The notes under the pieces: model-generated
Told to the model about the DNA's origin: nothing
Seen by the model: only the letters and a program-made list of their open reading frames with translations
The model's database searches: none
Shown here: piece by piece, positions 34,954 through 46,297 of the stretch
How the letters are laid out: every line of letters starts with the position of its first letter
Numbering within the stretch: position 1 is the first letter of the stretch
Program-made: the position numbers and the translations under genes
Source: Iris pallida
Lineage: Eukaryota; Streptophyta; Magnoliopsida; Asparagales; Iridaceae
Assembly: GCA_029216955.1 (NCBI GenBank)
Contig: JANAVB010015620.1
Coordinates: 147,207 to 211,206 of the forward strand
Reading direction: 5' to 3'
Length of the DNA stretch: 64,000 bases

Positions 34954-37900
34954 CTACAGTCCCTGAACCTCTCCAGGGTGGGCTGAGAGCTCTCTGACTC
35001 GACGTCTTAAGTCGGCTGTACGGGTCTCCACAGTCGCCAGGACTCGACGCTCAGCTTCTTGACGCATCAATTCAACAGCCTCAGCGGAAGTTTCGCTCTC
35101 ATGCTTCTCATCAAGCTGTTGTCGCTGCTGAGCCAAGGCAAGAGTCCGCTGAGTAAAAGTCGCTTCCTCCTTCTTGAATGCTACGTGTTCAGCCCGGACA
35201 CGTTCGGCATCTAACTGGAGTCGGGCCCGTTGGTCCTCAAGGCGGCGCATCTGGGTGTTGATCTCTGCGATGTTGGCATCCAACGCAGCTCGCGTTTCCA
35301 TCGTCTTCTTCACGGACTGAGACAACTGCTCTACCGCAGCCTCAGTCTCAGCCACCTTGCGCTCCCAAATGCCCACAGTGGCCTAGTAGGAAGACTCGAT
35401 CTCGGCAATCAACTTCCCCTTCTCCGCATCTATCAGGACGGAGAGGTTATTTCGCTTGATGCGCTAAAGTTTCGCAAGCCGCTCGTCCAGATCGATCACC
35501 GAAGCCTCCAGAATTTTGGCCATATGGTCGTGGCCTTGGTGAATGCGGATCAGCTCGATACAGGACATTGCCAGAGTTCTTGCCATCGTAAAGCTCCCGT
35601 TGGCATCCATCACCGCAGATACACCCCTCTGCAGCATTTTGTACACCCCCTCGACGAGAAATTTCACATATTCATCTGCGTCTGCCAGTACCTGCGGCGT
35701 CATAGCAGGAGTTGGAGGAGCTACTACAGTTAGCGGACCGGAAGAAGATCCGCCAACCTCAACCTGCGAGGCTTGAACCTCGGCATCAATAGGCTCTTCA
35801 TCGACAGGGGCCAGACTGCTAGCCCGAGGAGCCGAAGCAACAGAGGAAGTCGGCACAGGCGTCGAGATAGTACCCCAAGTAGAAGGAGTAACAGAGGGTT
35901 CCACACCCTTGCCCTTCTCAAGCCCGGAGGAACCACCGACGTCAACGGCCACCTCTTCTACCCCAAACGTCCTATCAGCGACCAGTACCTCCCCCGGCAG
36001 AACGGGGAGATCAATACTCATCTCCTGGCCTGCCCCGGAAGACAGGACCGGCAGAAGGGTCTCATCCTTCTCAAGTCCCTCTACAGGGATAGAATCTGTC
36101 GCTACCTCCTGATCGGTAGCCACCTCAACTTCCACGGTTGAAGCTGGGGTAGGACTCGGCAATGATATAGCCGACCTCCCCTCATCATGACAAGGAGGGG
36201 AATCAACCCTCTCCTCTGTCCCAACCATATCTGTTGCCCCCGTAACAGATTCTTGCAGCTTTGGACCCTCGACATCCAAGGCCGACGCTGTGGCCTTCAT
36301 CTTCTCGGAAGCTGCTGCATCCTCAGCTTCCCGTCTGACATAATCCGGGGATGCTGGAATCTCTACAACAACATCCTCGGTGTTCTCCTCCATGGGAGAC
36401 ATCATAGTTGGTGGAATACGCACTTCAGACGAGCCCGCCATCTCCTTTGGCCTGCTTCCACCAGATTTTGGAGTACGAGGCTTTCTTTTCAGCGGCTCCT
36501 ACAAAAAAGGGAGAAGCATGATTACATAAGAAGCTAAACTTGAAACCAGACCTTACGGGACACCTTACCTCTGCAGATGCTGAGTCCGAGGATACCGTCG
36601 GTGACGATGCCTTCTTCTGCTTTTTCGATACAGGAGAGTGGACCTTTGTATCTGCACGCCTTTTCGTTTGATCGACCGAGGGTTTTTCCTGACCCCAGTA
36701 GATACGACGGGGGCGCCTCGATAACCCGACTCGGGCGGACGGTACGATCGAGCCTTCGCCAAAGTGTCTGCACCCGTCGCTAAATGGGTGCCTGCAATAA
36801 AACTGGTCTCCCTATCATATCCGGCGGGTGCGGCAGCCATAGCACAGTAAAATCTGGCGGCTGAGTAAAGAATCGGTGGCCGCAGATTCTGGACAGGAAG
36901 CGTAAAGCGGGCTCCAGTACATCCGGTATTATTGTAATGCCAAGCTCGTGCACCATCCAGCAAACTTCCAGCGTACCCCAAGGTGATACTGGGATTATCC
37001 AACATCAATTGAGCGTATCCGAATTGCCTCGCAAAGCGGCTCGGCAAATACGGTTCCAGGTAACACTGGTTCCTGTTCCGATATTCCAAATGGGATGGCC
37101 GGATACTTTGCAACCAGCGGAATCCCCATGGAGACAGAGTGGTGGCATCTTCACCCGAGTCCATCAGATCTTCGTTGGCCTCAAAATCGGAAAAGACAGG
37201 ACCAACTTTGGCGATCTCCCATCCCTGAAGATGGGATAAAACTTTCCTGCAAACAGGAACGCCAGTGTGCGACCAATTCCTCCGGTGGAAATACCGGAGG
37301 AATGCATCTCCGGACCTGTGGTCTTCCTTTGAACCTGGGCTCATCACATTGGGATGGTGTAAAATTAACCACCCCATCAAATAATGAAACGGCAGTTCGG
37401 CACACGGAAAGTTGTTGTTTTTGCCTCGCTCATGAACGACATCTCCCGCAAACTCTCGTAGACCCCGCAGCAGGTTACACACCATTGCAGGGAGTAAAGC
37501 TAAAGGACGGCCGAAGGCCAACTTTACAGCCGACAAAATTAAGTTCCGAGTCACCCTCTCTACAGAGCCAGACCCGCCTGAGAAGACATGGTCCCGGAAC
37601 CAAACCATAAGGTACGCGACTAATACTGCTTTTGGCGACATCCGATAGGTGAGATGCCAAAAACAGCTATAAGAGCGTTCATCCGACTGCTGGTTCTCGT
37701 TCTTCCAGGGATTCTTCTCACCTAACCTGCTCATTTCGAAAAGCACCTCGTTACGAGAAAGTGCCGGCGGAGTAGAAAAATGGGAAGGATCCTCTTTGTC
37801 CTGCCTAAAGATGTGATCTCTCCAAGCAGTCACATGAGGCAGTGTCCCGCCCCTATCCTTCTTCTGCATATAGTAGTGATGACTCGCTACTTCATTGAAG

Positions 37901-39348
37901 ACAGCTATCATCTCATCAGCTTTGTCCCCCAAGACCTGGAATTCTTCATTGGTCGGGAAGTACTCCTCGTAAGGTTCCGATCCCCAGGGGAGTTTTGATA
38001 CCTCGTACATCTCATGAAGCGCGAGCCCTAGCTCCCCCACTGGAGTAAAGAAGGTCCCAGTATGGGTATCAAATATCTCCAAAAGTGCAAGAAACATGTG
38101 CCTGTTAATGTCTACTCCTGCCTGAGTGGCACGGATCGCGGCGGTCAGCCCAATCTCTTGGAGCTCAGTCTGAAACCGCGACAGGATCCAGTGTGTCAGT
38201 TTGTCCCATTTTGAAACATAATGACACCAACCCTCTACCCGAAAGTCTCCCTTGGGGTATGATTGTTCCATCAACAACATACGACGAGCAAAAGTCGAGG
38301 CACCCAAGGCAAAAGTATTAACGGGAACATCACTATAAATACTCCCAAGACGAAGAGTCCGCCAGGTGAAAGAGGTACCAGCTCGCGAGGCGGCCAGAGT
38401 ATCCTTCTGATCAGAAGAAGAATTAATTCTAATGATGCCTGCTACCGCTCCCCCCTGAGATGGAGTAATGTCCCAGGACATTCTTCTCTTGGAAGCAAGA
38501 CGACAGAAAGCTAACAAAGGCCACTGACGTTCGAGCTGCCTGACGGTCATATGCACACCCCTGGCTGTAAAGAACCAGTCTTCTTTGACCTTCAGCACCT
38601 TGGCTTCAGTAGAAGAAAGGCGATCTCTGAACAGGAACTCAAGCTTTAAGAAGGTCACTTTATCCGAAGTGGCAGATTTCAGAATGCCACATTCCATCAT
38701 CCGTTTGAGGAACCCGTGATGTTGTTCCCAAATTTGAATCATTCTTTCGGGATGTTGATCCAGCATAATAGCCGCTTGAGCAGGGTTTATCACCTCTTCA
38801 TCATAATCTACTCCCATCTGGCAGAGCGCGGCGTCCAGGAGCACTTCGTTCAAGAGTGGGATAGTCATCGACACTGACAAAAATGCAAGGACATTAGAGA
38901 CGACACAAAGATCAGAGCTTCATTCTCGTCAAAAGCGCGTATCAAACGCATCTAAAAAAGAAGCCTCGGCGCATCATCAGGGTCTAAACCCATGCGCATC
39001 AGCGGTAGAGCCTCGGCACATCATCAGGGTTTAAACCCATGCACGTCAGCGGCAGAGCCTCGGCGCATCATCAGGGTACAAAACCCATGCCCGTCAACAA
39101 CTAAAACCACGGTGCATGATAAAGGCCTGAGCCTATGCACGTCGGCGGAAAAGAGCTCAACACATCATCAGGACTCAAAGTCCACATACGTTGGCAAATA
39201 AGAACGATAGAAGACAATAAAGCTCACCGACTACCGCTGGCCGAACTTCGACAGGCGGGCGAGGAATGTCACTCACGACATCCTCTACAGGCTCCTTCTC
39301 TTTCCCCTTTCCTTTGCCGGCACCGCCGCGAGGAGTCTTGGGAGCCAT
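34954..39348 (-). pseudogene. Antisense accessory gene of Tat-1: plant-mobile-domain-like region plus coiled coil, with two introns
   Basis: Gene model on minus: exon 1 39348-39228 (ATG, MAPKTPRGGAGKGKGKEKEP start); intron 1 39227-38874 (GTGAGC...TTTTTGTCAG, phase 1, frames join exactly); exon 2 38873-36569; intron 2 36568-36499 (GTAAGG...TTTTTTGTAG); exon 3 36498-34954. Exon 2 encodes about 700 residues resembling the plant mobile domain (PMD) of Tat-type antisense ORFs: TPVGELGLALHEMYEVS, YLMVWFRDHVFSGG, RFARQFGYAQLML and GARAWHYNN. Exon 3 starts as acidic low-complexity sequence and ends in a long charged coiled coil (about 35470-34960). Breaks: a single-base frameshift near 36690-36720, after which the other register joins intron 2 in phase, and in-frame TAGs at 35466-35464 and 35385-35383. 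A TATA box, CT-rich leader and AACCCTAA motif precede the ATG. Known relatives are the antisense ORFs of Tat elements; function is not established. Confidence 0.85.
38965..39195. repeat. Five tandem units inside intron 1 of the antisense gene
   Basis: Units of about 47 bp share GCCTCGGCGCATCATCAGGG followed by AAACCCATGC and GTCAGCGG boxes. The first three are close copies and the last two more diverged. Each unit carries one or two versions of the GCGCAT/ATGC motif found across the element. Confidence 0.9.
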
Positions 39349-39440
39349 TCTCTCAGAGAGAAAGAAGTTAGGGTTTTGAAGAAAAACTCTAAAGGAGGCA
39401 AAGGCACAGAGAAGAAGAACTCTCTCTCTCTATCTCTCAC

Positions 39441-39451
39441 CTATTTATAGG
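39441..39451 (-). promoter_or_regulatory. TATA box of the antisense gene
   Basis: On minus, GGCCTATAAATAGG lies about 95 bp before the ATG. It is followed by a GAGA/CT microsatellite-like leader (39420-39440) and AAAACCCTAACTTC just before the ATG. This is a normal plant core promoter layout and lies outside the LTR. Confidence 0.7.
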
Positions 39452-39707
39452 CCGTGGTCGCACGCGTGAACCGATGACGAGTGATCTCAGCCGTCACCTC
39501 GGGTCCTGTGAAGATAACAGCAGATAAAACTAAAAGATCATTATTAATCTTTTTTCGATTATCAAGGCATTATCATATGCATTAACTGAGAAGAGCATGC
39601 GCCCGAACAGGCATGCGCCCCAACTGTCGTGCGCCCTGATCGCCATGCTTCTTATTCAAAGTATTCCAAAAACTTATTCAAAAGTTTTGAAAATTTTGAA
39701 GGGGTTT
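39452..39707 (+). other. Spacer and polypurine tract before the 3' LTR of Tat-1
   Basis: 39595-39650 carries four copies of the ATGCGCC-type motif in 50 bp (GCATGCGCCC, GCATGCGCCCC, GTGCGCCC, GCCATGC). The polypurine tract TTTTGAAGGGG ends at 39704, shortly before the LTR start at 39708. Confidence 0.8.
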
Positions 39708-41883
39708 TGTAGAAGCATGGAATTTCACAACCAGAAAGACCATGCGCCAGACACTACATGCGCCAGAACTCGGACAGAACACTTCACAGCAAAGTCAATA
39801 AGTATAGACATTAGAAGAAGGAATTTTTATTTATATACAAAAGTCTATTACATGTCTAGAAAAGGTTGTACAAAGGAGAATTTCTACAAAAGAAAGATCC
39901 TAAGTCTACAGTCAGCGGCCACCATGCGCCTCCAGATAGGCGCAGCAGTCACCATGCGCCGCCAGTAAGGCGCAGCAGATACCATGCGCCTCCATCCAGG
40001 CACATCCTACCATCTTTTCAGCAGCTCAGTTATGTGCATCCAGCTCAGTTCTGTGCATCCCTTCAGCAGCCCAGTTATGTGCCGCTCTTCCAGCCAAGCT
40101 CACCTGATAAGTGCTTCGACTAAACAAAGCATTTAACCCTCTGGCTGGAACCAAGGAAGAGAAGAGCACCGCAAATCTGTGGCCAGGGGAGGCTTCGAAA
40201 GAGCCTCCAAAGACCAAGGAAGACCGTAATCGAAATACGGCTAAAGGAGCAGCTTTCAACACAACCAGAGTGGGCGACATCCACTTTGAAGGAAGAAAGA
40301 GCCTAGCACCGCCATTCCGATCTACGGCTCTTCCGGAACAACGGAGATGAGGCCCGAACATCCCCATCTTTGGATGCAACAGGCACCTTCCGCCTGCCTC
40401 AGAAGCCCTCGACTCCGTCTTTTGGATGTAACAGTCACCTTCAAGTGCATCAACGATGACATGGCGTCTCATCTTCACCCTCGAGAGCACTTCATCAACA
40501 GAATACACTCGAATACCCGAGTTCATGTTGGAGGTACGTGAGAGAGCGAGAAGCAAACCTTCTCTCCATGCCACTATTTATAGGCCGGGCAGATCAAACC
40601 CACGCGCCAAGTGGATGGCTCTCCGAATTCCGTACAATGAACTCACATTAAATGGATGAACCAGACGCCTCGACTTCAGCCAAACGGCTATTTAAAGGCA
40701 CTCGAGAAGCGAAACAGCCGCATCATTAAAGACGTGTCAGATGCACCGGCTGGATAGCGCATCACACCCCTTCAAATACTAAGTGCCTTCCACAGATGCG
40801 CCCTGTACCGAGCGTATCACAGAGGATGCACCCCCATACGTCCCCATATGCCTAGTGGAACGTCAACCAACGCGCCCACTCAGCTGTCCATCGAATGTCA
40901 CCAACATTAAATGCTGAACTGACAGAGTTGGCAGCACGCCTCCCCAAGTCTGAACGGTTGACAGCTTTTGCAGAAAACGAAGCGTCCACAACGTCAGCAT
41001 CATCATGACTTTACCCCGACGGCTACTGCCATGTGGCCACCCAACCATCCGCATGCGCCTCAAAAGCCATGCGCCTTAGACCCTTCACTGATCCCTAATG
41101 ACAGAAGAAGAGTCTCCAGTGGAAGCTTTGCATGCGCCTCAAAAGCCATGCGCCCCAGACTGATCTCTGATCCCGAAAGACAGAAAAAAAGTCGCTCGCA
41201 TGCGCCTCAAAAGCCATGCGCCCAGAACGGTTCGTGACTCCTAAAGGTCACGAGCCAAAATCTCATCATGCGCCCAATCCAAGGCGCATCCCATCAAATC
41301 ATTCCCCCATCAGATCCGAGATCTCCGAGCCATGAGTCGACGACACGTGTCCTTTGACTCAACTCATCCAAGATTTCAGCAACGGAAAGATCTTCTCCTC
41401 TGCTACGTGTCGGCTCACAACAGCAGTATGAAGAATTCAACCCCTCGAGTAGAGCGCATCATCCATGCGCCTCCATCAGCAATCTCCACGTGGCGTCCCC
41501 ACGTACCGGTATATCCTACATATGCGCGCATGAGCAGCCAACCTATCCAGATATAAATAGAGGGATCATTTCCTTCTTCCACACCTACCGACACACATAC
41601 GGACAACATACAGAATCCACAGAGAATCACCAGAGAGACAGAGGCAGACACTCAACGTCTTCCTCCACTCGGCAAGCTCCAGCACCCAGAGCAATCTACA
41701 CCTTCAGAGAACCGATAACCGTCGTCAGCCCGTCAACGGAGTCAACGCATTACCACTCGCTCCACTGGCACTAAGGACCCAGATTAAACAAAAGTGTACT
41801 CCTAGGACTACATCTAAGTCCTATATTGTAACACTGTTCTGTTTGTGTTAAAGTTTTCAATCAAACAATTTTATTGGCAAACA
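39708..41883 (+). repeat. 3' LTR of Tat-1
   Basis: It is 2,176 bp long, near-identical to the 5' LTR apart from scattered substitutions and the extra 20-bp copy near 40040. It contains the antisense frame 40026-40574 and TATA boxes at 40574-40584 (minus) and 41550-41561 (plus). The low divergence points to a fairly recent insertion, later than the element it sits in. Confidence 0.97.
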
Positions 41884-42404
41884 GCGGGGTCGCCTGAGAA
41901 GCGCCGCATCGCAGAACAGGGGCTGGGGAGGTCGGCTCGCGGTCGGGCACTGCGAGGGTCGGCCGTCACGGATCCGATCATGAGGGAGACGGCACACGAG
42001 GCTCGGACTCGCGGGACAGGGGGAACGCGCGGCGGGCGGAGGTCGAGAGGCGGCCGAACGGGCGATCGGTCGGGTCAGTCACGAGTGGGGCGGCCGAGCG
42101 GAAGGTCGAGTGGCGCATAGTCAGGACTGGCCGGAAGGGCACCGCTGTCGGAGGTCGACTGCGAGGAGGCTCCAGCGCGGGCCGGCGGCGGATCGGCCGA
42201 TCAAGGGTCTGGAGGGGTTGAGAGGAGAAGGAGATGGGGAATTTAGGGGTTAGGGTTAGGAGGATTTTTGAAGAATAAGAAGAAGGTGGAAGGAGGAAAG
42301 GAGTTTAAGTAGAGGAGAGAATTAAGGAAGGGGAAGGAAATGGGGAACGTGGGGGGACGGATTCCAGCGGGGGTAGTTAGTAGAAATTTAGTTTTTTTTA
42401 GTTT

Positions 42405-42446
<42 letters not shown>

Positions 42447-42776
42447 CAATAAAAAATTATTAAGGAAAATTAGGGACGAATTCTGGACGGAAACCGAAGT
42501 CGGGTTCGGGCTCGGAGTCGGACCCCAGATACGGGATCGGGACGGGTCGATCAATCAAAAATCCAATCGATGTATTTTTAAATATGGTTTTCTAATCCGA
42601 CTGATAGTAATAATAATAATGCTAATAATAATAGAATAATAATAATAATAATCATAGTATTCTAACTACGCTACACTAATGCTGCGACAATTTAATATTC
42701 CACAAAAAATCCAATTGACAACCAAAACTGTAATAATCCAGAATTTTCGGTAAATACTAAATTTTTGGGTCTTACA

Positions 42777-45700
42777 ACCTTCCCTCCTTAGAAAATTTTG
42801 TCCTCAAAATTTCAAAGATAAAGGCCGGGGTACAATCAAAATCACTTAACCTTGATCAAACATGGAATTTAAATCATTAGGCACGATCAGATTCTAGCCA
42901 TGATCACTAGTTACAATGATAAAATATCGACACGATCAGAATTATCATGATATGATCTGAGACAGGGTTGGACTGTTGTTGTGATCAAAAATCATTTTAG
43001 GCACGAGAAAATTTAGGTACAATTATGATCATAAAATAGAAGAAAATCAAATGAGGTCTCGTGAAATAGAAAATGCAAGAAAGAAGCGAATGTTAACAGT
43101 TTATTGAGAAGGCAGAAAGTAATAGAATCTTTTGAGATGAGGGACTAAAATGTTAAATCAAATTGGAATGGGATACAAGGGTTTGTGACTCAGGAAAGAT
43201 AAAAAGTTGTATGATGGTAGGATAGCAAAGATGATTAGAATAATATAACTATGATAGGAATGTAATCGAGTAAGATATTTCCACTGAGGGCCGAGTGATG
43301 ATCAAAGGAAATAGAAAGAATATCGTTTCACTATTTCAAGGGTCAGAAGATAAGATATGCAGGAGAAAGACTTACAAGATAACTATCTTATTAATACCAT
43401 GCAAAACCAATCTCTTACTAGCTGAACTTTCGGTATCTACATAAAACTAAGATGTCTGTCAAGGTATTAAAACTAAATATATATGGAATCATAAATCACC
43501 TAAATTAATTTTCATCTATCGTTGTACGCCAATGGTCTTATCTCAATTCCTCTCTGCTTATTCCTTCTCTAGAACCTATCATTCCATTGCACGTGTTATT
43601 CCTTCCATGACTATATCCGTCCCTTCTAGGTATAGCAGTTATCTAACCATAAAAGTTGATCCTCATCATGTGTTTCTTTACTTGATCATTATATTCACAT
43701 GTTTATATATATTATCCAAATTTACTTCCTCCATGGAAGAACATTACCAAATCCTATACTTTCCTCGCTAACTCTACCTACGTCTTCCTTTATCTTCAAT
43801 AACTTTTCCTTTAAGCATAAAATTCAAATCGTCAAATACCATCATTTTTGAATGAGGTTTAGACGCTAGCGAGCACTACTAACGATTCTATTCCAAATAA
43901 GTCACAAGCTAGGTATACCACTCCCTCAAGGCTAGCTTACTCAAGGTATTCTTCTACCTTTTCTACCCTTTAGCTATCTAATATTAATCCCAAGGATCCC
44001 TTACAAGGAATGAGATAAGTAACAATCTATGTTTCCCCCGCATATAGCTATCAACTATATACATATGGTCATCCACAAGATGTATATCAACTATTTAATA
44101 TATAAAGCTAACCACAACTATCTACAGCTTCCAAAATATGTAACTAATAATAATAATAATAATAAATAAATAAATGAATAAATAAATATAAAAATATATA
44201 TATGCAACGTACTAAGGTTGAAATAGGAAATAGATTGAGCCAATAGAGATTGATATGGTCCTAATAAGTTCTAGGAAAAATCAAGTACAATTTTATAGAA
44301 AATCGATCCTTTCTAGCTGTGATAAGAGATTTCTGAAAATGGAAAGCCGCTAGAAATACAAATCCTCTAATCGAACAACAGTCAGAATAATTCGATGGTG
44401 CAGAAAAGACAACCATATTATGGATATAGTCTTAATAATATTCGAAAGCCCAAATATATCCGAAGTCACTTTGCCTTAAATTCATGACTCGCCAGAGTGC
44501 ACCTGACTGCAGTGAAATTTTGGCTCCATAACTTGAATAGTAATAGGTCTTCCAGTAGTCTATCAACTTTATCCATTTCCTGGCTGAACAACATAGGAGA
44601 CAAATTTGATGCATTTAGGACGTAGTCTCAATAATATCCAAAAACCAATCAACACCTGAATCACTTCAACTTAGAGTCTATGCCTCGCCAGTGCGCAACT
44701 GGCTGCAGTGTACTCGCAGTTTCTATAATTCAAATAGATTATTGTGACGCATATATGCGAAGCCATATTAGGTCACTGAATATTTTCTTAACTTTGTCCA
44801 TGGGAATTTCAAAGGAATAATTCAACAATTTAAAAAGTTTTTTTTTTTCAATGACTAAAAAAAATTCAATATTAGGATTGAATCAATTCTCTGACCATTC
44901 GTGCTTTATGATACTCAAGCATTGATTTAAAAGCTTTCTGGGCCTTGAATTGATCAAGAAGTTGCCTAGGGAGAGTAAGGTTTCGAGTTGAGTGGAGGAA
45001 ATCAACAAATAAAAATATTTTCGGTACTTGGAATAACTTAGGAAATATCAATCCATATTCGGAAAATAGTTTCCTTGGAAGATATGTGAACCAACTAAGT
45101 TGAACCAATTCTTTGGTAACAATTAACCTTGGGGCTTTATGGTTCCAAAAGAATTCGGTTCAAAATTAGTTCTGAGAAAGTCAATTGGAAATAAGGTCAA
45201 GAGAAATGGTTGGATACACTAGTCGTAGAAATACTTTGGGTAGATAAGAGTGTATTAGGTTTACTATAGAAGAATTTGAAACTCTAAATAGCGATGGATC
45301 TATATTCCAAATAAAGATAGAGGAGTAAGATTTGATCAACAAATGGAGAAGTTGGAAATAGGTTTGCTAAAGAAGGAGATTGAAAATAAATCTAATCTTA
45401 ATCCAAAAACGGCGAAAGAGTATGGATCCTAAAGTATGCTAGAATCTGATAAAGATATGGAAGAAAATAATCCCGAAAGCCATGGGACACTAAAATATAC
45501 CAAAAAATCTAGAAAATAAAAATAGGCAGTAAAACATACCATCATACAATCGGCCTAATCTAGATAAGGTTTAGGTACAAACGAAAGCAAGGTAACCTAT
45601 AAAACTATAAGCAAGCAAAAACAAAATTTAAATAAATAATTTCGGCCCTATATTGTAACATGGTGAATATAGTAGACTCTCTGTTCACCATGTATACTTA

Positions 45701-46297
45701 TGTCATTATCGCTTCCAATGGTTATCAGTACCAACTAATATCTAGGTATTCCAAAATTATATTCTTCCAATTCTTAATCACCAATATATCCTTGATAAAT
45801 ACCGCCTTACATACATTCTCATTAAGATTACAATTTTTAGAAATTGTATCGTAGGGGAGACATGACTTTGGAAAAGATATTGACCAGAAAAAGTGTAATC
45901 AAGGGTAATATGTTATGCTTCGGTAGGGTATCATCTAGAGCAAATCAATAATTCTAGGTATCATTAGCTCTTCTGGTCCTGGTCTGGTTCGAGCAGCCTC
46001 CCGCTGCTCAATCTACTACTACGATTCTCTTGTCATGTTTTCTTGCGTCATACATAGAAAACAAGATCTTGCTAGTACCGACTGATAGGCATAGGTCATG
46101 TTGTCTTCATAGTCTGGCAAGTTTAGGGACAAGCATAAACAAGGTAACTACCGTTCTATAAGCAAGCAAAAATAGTTACTTATATATAGATAATTTGGTC
46201 CTATGTTGTGACAAATCAATATTCTAGTGTTCTAGTTGTTTCTAGGTATGTTCACTTAAGTTGTTGATTGGACCTATATGGGCCACCACTAAAAATA
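42777..46297 (-). other. Non-coding interior of the LARD-like element
   Basis: No gag, protease, RT or integrase motif is visible on either strand. 44460-44580 and 44640-44740 are two diverged copies of one segment (AAGTCACTTTGCCTTAAATTC and the later ATCACTTCAACTTAGAGTC, each followed by ATGCCTCGCCAG-like and CTGACTGCAGTG-like strings). AAT and AAAT runs occur at 44150-44185. I could not see a standard initiator-tRNA primer site next to the right LTR. The element probably depends on enzymes from a related autonomous copy. Confidence 0.75.

Larger units (their letters stand above)
23549..41883 (+). mobile_element. Tat/Ogre-like Ty3/gypsy retrotransposon with an antisense gene (Tat-1)
   Basis: The element starts TGTAGAAGCATGG and ends GGCAAACA. 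The target duplication GCGGG is exact (23544-23548 and 41884-41888). The uninterrupted counterpart in the other LTR of the host element (near 48717) has a single GCGGG at this place. It is 18,335 bp long. Order: 5' LTR, primer site, gag, protease, RT, RNase H, a second RNase H and integrase on plus; then an antisense gene on minus; then polypurine tract and 3' LTR. The two RNase H domains and the extra ORF are marks of the Tat/Ogre lineage. Gag-pol has several stops and frame changes, so this copy is not autonomous. Confidence 0.97.
21044..42776 (-). repeat. 3' LTR of the LARD-like element, split by the Tat insertion
   Basis: Pieces 21044-23548 and 41889-42776 together match the right LTR (46298-49619) along their whole length. 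Differences include a 13-G run at about 21440 (shorter in the other copy) and a roughly 47-bp block near 21720 that is missing from the other LTR. The GC-rich part, where the Tat element landed, has GGTTAGGGTTAGG near 42248. A TA microsatellite lies at 42408-42446. Confidence 0.93.

Noticed and set aside
36187..37660. Plus-strand frames opposite the antisense PMD-like exon
   Set aside because: They are shadows of the minus-strand gene, which shows domain motifs and splice junctions.
38965..39195. Tandem units considered as a CRISPR array
   Set aside because: Units are contiguous minisatellite copies without unique spacers, in plant DNA.
42243..42262. GGTTAGGGTTAGG considered as an interstitial telomere
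   Set aside because: Only two units occur at an equivalent place in both LTRs (also near 49070), so it is a leader telo-box of the LTR.
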